Shown here: positions 58,001-64,000 of the stretch, piece by piece | How the letters are laid out: each line of letters opens with the position of its first letter | Numbering within the stretch: the stretch's first letter is position 1 | Origin: Axinella damicornis | Taxonomy: Eukaryota; Porifera; Demospongiae; Axinellida; Axinellidae | Assembly (NCBI GenBank): GCA_963931865.1 | Contig: OZ007512.1 | Span: forward strand, 723,627-787,626 | DNA: 64,000 bases | Direction of reading: 5' to 3' | Notes under the pieces: model-generated | The model's database searches: none | What the model was told of the DNA's origin: nothing | The model's input: only the letters and a program-made list of their open reading frames with translations | Made by a program: the position numbers and the translations under genes

Positions 58001-60550
58001 CTTGCTTGACATCACTTTCTCTAATACCACACCTATTGGCCATGTCTGCGCACCGCTCATATGTAAGAATTCTGTGTTCTTTTGACCTTCGCAACATCAA
58101 ATCAAATCCTAGCCAATTTGCAGAAATTTCTTCCTTGTAGTCACTGTCACCAGATTCCTCAAAGATTAACCTTCTCACCTTTTCTCTGATTTCCTGGAAT
58201 ACTGGATCTTCTGCAGACTCATTATTAACCATATACACAAATCTCACAAATCCTGGCTCTCTACACGGCACTTGCAGCATACCCTTCAGGTAGTAAGGAG
58301 TGTCCCTGAGAAGCTCTTGAACAGCAGTGTCAATTTTTCCCTGCACACTTGCATCTGTAACACGGTCACTATGTGTGCCAACTAATAGCACCTTGGCTTC
58401 TATGACTCGGTCTTTTCCATCCTTCTGAAACCTGTAACTCCTGGTTGTCTGAATGCTAGCAAGAATATCAAGAATTAAATCTCCCACAGTAAACGTTGAG
58501 ATGCCAGGTGGTGGCTCATAAACTGACCCATCACTTCTCTTGTACACAGCAGAAATCTCATGGTCTAGACCGCTTGCAGCATGCTCCAGATTGAAAACCA
58601 AGAGGAAAATGGACGGTCCCGAAATAATAGCAGGGAGCACCTCCTGAAATTCCAGTTGTCCTCCTGTATCAGTGAAATATATTGTACACTGATTCTGAAG
58701 ACGCTTTTTTGCGGCTATCCACTTTTCACTGCCAAACTGGAGACTTAGTATAGTGTCAATTAGATCTTTGTAAGAAGGCAGTTCCAGCTCATTCTGACCA
58801 GCTGTATTCAATTTCTTACCTGTGCTGTTTGATTTTGACAAAGAGTGCTCATGTTTATCATATTCAGTGTTGACTTTCACAGGCAATCCAGTTTCTTTTC
58901 CAGGCTCATTTGTCAGTGATGCTTCCCGTAAGTAGTGTGAGGTTTGTAACATTTCATTTTCTTCAGGCTTGCTGGAGTGTTCACCAGAGGAGCTAGGCAA
59001 CTGTTCATTATCCCTGGAAGGTTGGTGTGTTATACTGTGCAGAAACTGTGCTCCTTCTTCTTCCCACTCAAGCACAGTCCACTCATCCCCCTCCACTGTG
59101 ACTGCAATGACAACAGGTTTGTCTGCCACACCAGTAGACTTACTTGGTTGACCAGTCTGCTTTAGAAGCCGTCTCTTCAGGGATGACTTACCAGTTTGGG
59201 GAGCACCAACTGTCATACACTGTGCAATACATAGTGGCATCATTCTCTCCTTTTCTAGTAGCACATCTTCAAATGCCTTTTTGTCAACTGCAGAGATTGA
59301 AATTGGCACAGGCACTGTTTTTATGTATAGTATATAGTATAGGACGTATTAATGCAAACAAGATCAATGGCAGTCTATAGCTAATTTGAGAACTGTGTTT
59401 AAACTTTGAGGTAGTCTGTTGCTGGCTTAACCAAAAACATTTATTGGTTTGGCAGCACTGAGTAACTAGTGGCACCAGGCATACCACCATGGCAGCAGTG
59501 GTCCATTGCTGGTGCAGTCTATGGCAGAATTGCAAAGCAGCCATACTACTACATTTTGGTGAAAATTCAGTCTAAGTTCTTTGTGGAGGAGTATCTACAA
59601 GATAATTGGGGTACAACCTACTACCAGCAACAGTTACTGTAGTTTAGTTTATATTTATGTCTTGTGCAAAATTAAATATTGACGTGCCAATGAAGTAGCT
59701 TGTCTTGAATGACAGACTAGTATCCAGCCATATTTATATTTACATCCAAGCTTGTATCAGCTCAATAATCTTTTCAGTATAAAATTAATGGTGTACGACT
59801 AGTGCGAACCAACCCTCAATGGCTAATTCTGTTTCTATGGTTACCTGTGCTTCCTTTTGCAGTACAATTAGGTCCAGGTCCAGCTTCATTCTTGGCTGCT
59901 ACTTGTACCCTATATTGTTTGTGTTTGTATGTTGGCGTGTATGTTGTACAAGCACATTAAGGTGGCAAATACCCCTTTACGTTAGGTTACCTTTAACCGT
60001 CAGGGCGCCCCGACGGTTAAAGGCCTAACGTAAAGGGGTATGTGCCACCTTAATTCTGTACATGCATGCCATATTATATATGTCCATGCATGTCAATGTG
60101 TGTGTGTAAACGTGCATGCATGTATAATCACCGTGATTGAGTTGCGCATGTTTTCCTTGGGTATGATACATGTGTTGTTGTGTATGGCATACATACTAAT
60201 AGTACATAATGTGTGTGTGTATTTGTTTATTGGGGGATAAAGTAGTGCAGAGAATGTCTAGGATGTAGCAATAAAATTAAGTAGCGCTCACTCATATTCT
60301 GTGTTCCCAGTGAGAGGGAAGTTGGGGGCATCCCTAATATAGTATGTTAAATTCACTTGAGAGCTCTCAATGTAGAAAGGCATCAGAGCAATGAAGTCGA
60401 CAGCTGTTCCATCCTCCACTACTTCACGGATGTGTATAGTGTAGCTCATCACCGGAAGTCCTCCACTATCACTTGGAGGATTCCATGAAGCCTTAAGAGC
60501 AAGTTCATCAATAATACCTTCGACAATGAGATTCTGTGGCTCGCTAGGGG
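55031..60550 (-). CDS. Gene D: FN3-Roc-COR-Death protein (5' end uncertain)
   Basis: The exon chain fits by phase: 60550-60292 and 59909-59845 (one fibronectin type III domain, EPQNLIVEG, KASWNPPSDSGGLPVMSYTI, NTEYE|VQVAAKNEAGPGP); 59314-56981; 55459-55406; 55335-55031. The long exon holds a Roc-type GTPase: P-loop GAPQTGKSS at its residues 37-45, TDTGGQLEF near 218, VGTHSDRV near 312. A COR-like region follows (IYDAISDLIAEKF, then LLIVFDRGDKLQYCPKGLF). The last two exons form a Death domain (LTDQLKACHI, LWIGGKGKPLSWNTL, LATLAGDIQ). It has no ankyrin repeats and its GTPase differs from the B/E type. The intron 56980-55460 hosts a mobile repeat and the first FN3 intron a foldback. The 5' end is open: the first exon shown starts in phase 1, so more exons lie upstream. 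Confidence 0.78.
55504..56128 (+). mobile_element. 0.6-kb mobile repeat, copy 2 (uninterrupted), in a gene D intron
   Basis: TACCCCGCGC at 55504 and its complement GCGCGGGGTA at 56097-56106 may be terminal inverted repeats. Similarity with copy 1 at 11 kb continues about 22 bp further to CACCTCTAG. This copy lacks the 35-bp hairpin and the LINE-like insert of copy 1 and so serves as the empty site for both. Confidence 0.85.
59953..60053. mobile_element. Foldback MITE in the first FN3 intron of gene D
   Basis: ATTAAGGTGGCAAATACCCC...GGGGTATGTGCCACCTTAAT is a nearly perfect palindrome, with an inner stem TTTAACCGTC/GACGGTTAAA. The outermost TTAA could be a target duplication. Confidence 0.85.
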
Positions 60551-61525
60551 CTAAGAATGAGAGAGAAGGGATTTCACCAGTCGATGAACATCGTGAGTTA
60601 AATGTTCACTTGACATCATCAACAAAATACTCTTACAATCAATCCAGTTCGTGTACTGCATTGCACTAAAGCACAAAGATTTGGGCTGGATAGATAGGCA
60701 TATACAGCATGAAGCAAAGCCAAGTGCGGTACCCTGCATGTTGTACATGAGACTTGCTGCATACTATCTAGATCTGGTTATTACAGACTGTAGATGGAGG
60801 TGTTATGCTTTCTAGGGGAAAGCAATATTGTGCATTAAACCACGTTTAGGGACATCAAGTTAATTATACAGCATGTGCCAGTACAATATCGTTCATGCCA
60901 AACTTCACACACTGTTTCTACACCTTGAAAAATTAAGTTACAATACATGCACATAATTATAATTTAAGTTTGATGATGATGGAGGTGAGTGGTGGTGGTG
61001 ATGGTTGTAGGGGGTTGTAAGATTACAAAAATTATGACCATTCCATCTTCCACTACATGGCAATACTGAGATGTAAATGGCTCTGAAAAGCAACCAATTA
61101 GAGTTGCGCAGTTAGTCAGCTTCTCTCATTTACAGGCCATTTGTAGGAAGAGAGGCTGCCTGGAAATTTTCGATTTCAAGCTGCTGCAAAGTTGGCTGCA
61201 TGCACCACAAATCAAATGTCATCGCATAACAACTAAAACTAGTTGTGTGTTGCATTAAAACTTCACTTCCATCATGGAGAAGCTTCATTCTTGACAGCTG
61301 GAACTGTCACATCCACTAATTCAATATTCACTGCTGACTATAATATACGTTACATACGTACAAGCCATTTCTTCTCCCGCAAATTGCCTGGAGATGAGTA
61401 TATCATTGAGCAGCCAATGCCCCTGCAGTTCTTAATGAACCGGATCTTACTGGTTGACATTATTGCTCCACTTACGGTCTACTGGAGTTTCAGCCATCAT
61501 GTATGGGCTCCGGTATCTATTCACT
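60551..61525. other. Interval between genes E and D; possible FN3 exon relic
   Basis: Minus-strand GTAGTGGAAGATGGAATGG at about 61020-61050 resembles GTAGTGGAGGATGGAACAG of the FN3 exon (60390-60415) and may be a decayed FN3 copy. No Death exon for gene E was found. Confidence 0.35.
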
Positions 61526-61668
61526 AAATGTCCATCCTCGAATGGATGGACACTATAGTGTCCACCTGCAATAGATGGGCATTATACTGTCCATCCTGCA
61601 ATAGATGGACATTACCGGTATATAGATGGACATTACAATGTTCATCCTGTAACGGATAGACATTATAT
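61526..61668. repeat. Short tandem repeat with internal complementarity
   Basis: About four units of roughly 36 bp built on ATAGATGGACATTATA and GTCCATCCTGCA, each able to pair with its neighbour. Confidence 0.8.
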
Positions 61669-61807
61669 TTTTTTAATCTCATGGGTAGTTTTCTTTTTGG
61701 GACGTGGAATATGACAGGCCAGAGAATATTCTTTGCTTTCTAGTACATATACACTATGTTAGTTATATGGTGAATTAATGTTGAATTGCAGATAATCAGA
61801 CTTATAC

Positions 61808-64000
61808 CTTGGGGTGTATCATCATTACTTTCATCACCAGTTTTATCATCACTTTCGTCATCACATGAATCACCATTTTCATCCATCTGTTATTGAGCAA
61901 ACGAAGAACTATTTGCAGTGTAGTCATATACCACAGCAAACCAAGTAAATACATCAGTGAACTACTAGAGAAAAAAATAAGCTACCAGAATAATCTGTGG
62001 ACCTAGCTGCATACTATAAGACTCAAATCTGAGTCATATGTTGGAGAGTGGAGTATTATAACCACATGTCCTTTTGTCATTTGTATAAACACACTTCAGC
62101 TGTTTATTTTACTGATGTAGCTAATAATGATTTTATGATCATACCAGGTTCAGTGGGTTTCTTCCACAGAAGATGCTGTATCTGTCCAACTGTCGCCTCA
62201 AATTCTTGTATGAGGCAGATCGTTGTTGCTGCTCCGTCCAAGTTTTGATAATGTGCTCACATATCAGCTGCTGTTTGGAGACTTCATCAAGACTGTCACA
62301 GATGTCATTATGTTTCTTATTTAATGCACTTGATGATGGTTCAAGGACTCGTACCAGAGCATCATGGAATCGGTACATCCACTGTGCCAGCTCTGTGATA
62401 AAGTCATCTGATACAGACATTTTTGCATTTTCATTTGAAAACAGCTTTGTTATGAGATCCTGGTTAAGCAAGGCATATGGTTCAAAGTTTAGAAGCTCAG
62501 AGATTCGCTTTCCTTGACTCCCATCTGAGTTCATGAGCATCAGGTCGGGGTTATCTCTTTCACTTCTTTCTGAAATTCTTCTACTGAGATCTTTGATGCT
62601 GTACGAATGAAATTCATCAACTACTTCCGGAAGAATGTTGTCTGCCACATCAACTATGAACTCTTCAGTGAGTACTCTTGGACAAAATTGATGCTTCGAT
62701 TTTAGGATAGTCTGAATCAGCTGTGAACGTAGTCTGACACAGTAAATTCTGCTATCTTCCAAGCAAGTCATACTGAGAACAACTGTATTTAGATCTCTCA
62801 CTTCAAGGAGAGATGATATTCCATTTTTGTCAAGCCAGGAGATGCCATTCCTCCATATTTTACATTTGCACTTCACAGCAGGACCATCTGTTTTGGTGCT
62901 ACTTAATGCAGCATCATCTTGAAGCTGAGAGAAAATGAAGGCTAGTCGGAGAAGTAGGACATGCAGAAAACGAGTGGTGAAGAACTGGTGCTCTACTGAA
63001 TGCATTAACCAGCCACAGCAATATGAACTCATATGACACTCATGCAAAGGACGCTCTGATTTAATTAGAGCTGGGAAGAGGTAAAACTCATCATCTGTCT
63101 TTTCAGTAGGTGACCGGGCCAGTTCAGAGAGATCAATCCAGCCTGGTTCAACTCGATGACAGAACTCAAAGTGCTCCAGGAATCCGATGATCATGTCTGT
63201 ATTGAGGTCAGGAAAGACCCCTCTTATTCTGAACTCCATAACAACTCCGGTGCTGCCTAGTGAGATGTGTGTGGGAAAGTCACGCGGGGCGAATATGCTC
63301 CAAATGACATATTCAAGCACTGCTGCAATGTCAGTGATAACCCAGCTTTTACATGGATTCTGTCTGTTCCTGAGGAGAAGCACTTGACCTTTGTCATGCA
63401 GAGTTTGGAACAGTGGCAGTAGTTCAGTTGGATTGCAGGGAAGCAAATGTGAGTTGCCTTCAAGATCTTCTGATATGCTCTCAAGGGTGCGTCCTTGAAT
63501 ACCAGTACTTGTGTACGTGTTCCAGACATATCTGTGCAGAACATAGCACCGTTGGTCAATCTTTCCTGCACGTTCCCTGATAGAGCTACAGCTCTTCTCC
63601 AAGTAGTAGCGAAGGAGATCTAGGCCAGGACACACAGGCCTTGTGCAGTCCAAATGCACAATACCCTTGGGTTTATAAAACTGATTACTGCCATGCTTGG
63701 AGAAAACTGCCTTAGCAAATAGTGAGTGTATTTGGTCAACCCTTCCCATGTCAAGCTGGTCTTCGTGGCTTCCAACAAATATAATGTGAGGTTTCATCTC
63801 ACTGTGAGCACAGCATTCCAGAATGAATGACAACCAGTGTTGCAGACTATGGCAAATGTCATTCTCACATTGTGCAATGTTTGTCACAACTATGAAGATT
63901 CCTGCCAACTGAGAAGAAGAGTTTTGCAAGAAAGCGGCATGACTGGTGAGATATTCTCGCTGGCCAGCAAAATCATAAATCACAACATTCCCAAAGTCTT
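61808..64000 (-). CDS. Gene E: Roc-COR protein of the gene B type, 5' truncated by window
   Basis: The frame is open from the window edge (DFGNVVIYDFAGQREY, Roc switch II) to 62145, where NPLNL is followed by a phase-0 GTATGA donor. Next comes one acidic exon, 61886-61808 (MDENGDSCDDESDDKTGDES), ending CCCCAAG|GTATAA in phase 1. Other landmarks are VGSHEDQLDMG (guanine-specificity loop; Lys of gene B's SHKD is Glu here), LGSTGVVMEFRIRGVFPDL, NPDLMLMNSDGSQGKRISEL and WTEQQQRSASYKNL. It is a close paralogue of gene B with an undamaged frame. The P-loop and any ankyrin repeats lie beyond 64000. No Death exon is seen before the gene D FN3 exon at 60550, whose phase is compatible. The apparent start codon at 63983 is an internal GTG, not a start. 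Confidence 0.82.

Overview
The window is eukaryotic, AT-rich (by eye) and almost certainly from an invertebrate animal. Genes are split by spliceosomal introns with GT/AG borders. The protein families are metazoan (ankyrin-Roc-COR-Death, FN3-Roc-COR-Death), and the spacers are full of DNA-transposon relics, foldback elements, SINE-like sequences and a tyrosine-recombinase retrotransposon. A demosponge is my best guess from gene content and small-intron style, but nothing in the sequence proves the phylum.

Main theme: a minus-strand tandem family of large intracellular Roco-type receptors. From right to left: gene E (61.8-64.0 kb, Roc-COR plus acidic linker, 5' end beyond the window); gene D (55.0-60.6 kb, FN3 - Roc - COR - Death); relic C' (53.65-54.56 kb, decayed Death exon plus an intact-looking terminal exon); gene C (47.9-51.7 kb, frameshifted Roc-COR stub, acidic exon, intact Death exon); gene B (34.8-43.1 kb, more than 30 ankyrin repeats, Roc GTPase, COR-like region, two acidic linker exons, Death domain, 14-residue C-terminal repeats); and gene A (1-2.3 kb, ankyrin N-terminus, running off the left edge). 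B, C and E share an exon plan and intron phases: long exon, phase-0 donor, small acidic exon(s), then a phase-1 junction. In B and C the next exon encodes Death. B, C and C' also share a conserved block 150-290 bp past the stop codon. The ankyrin arrays are homogenised at about 306 bp (three repeats), and gene B carries one nonsense codon and one 4-bp frameshift inside its array. The layout suggests a fast-evolving, recombining family of probable Death-fold signalling proteins (birth, death and conversion).

Other genes: a spliced gene for a small secreted cysteine-rich protein (14.3-15.4 kb, minus), and a spliced, frameshifted gene of the GDPD-like sphingomyelinase D/phospholipase D family with a signal-peptide exon (18.4-20.9 kb, minus).

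Mobile DNA: a tandem pair of complementary, internally deleted DIRS/Ngaro-like retroelements sharing a split-direct-repeat junction (25.3-31.6 kb), whose B repeat is an array of 13 short hairpins; a family of 35-130 bp hairpin MITEs, three of them with 8-bp target duplications and one with an empty site visible in this window; hAT-like elements at 23.05 and 32.96 kb; a piggyBac-like MITE at 32.37 kb; a 0.6-kb repeat present at 11 and 55.5 kb, the first copy split by a LINE-like insert; an inverted-repeat-flanked block (12.4-14.2 kb) carrying repeated first-exon-like cassettes; a 40-bp minisatellite with a 120-bp higher-order period (3.8-4.6 kb); and several long foldbacks. I saw no rRNA, no convincing functional tRNA and no CRISPR array.
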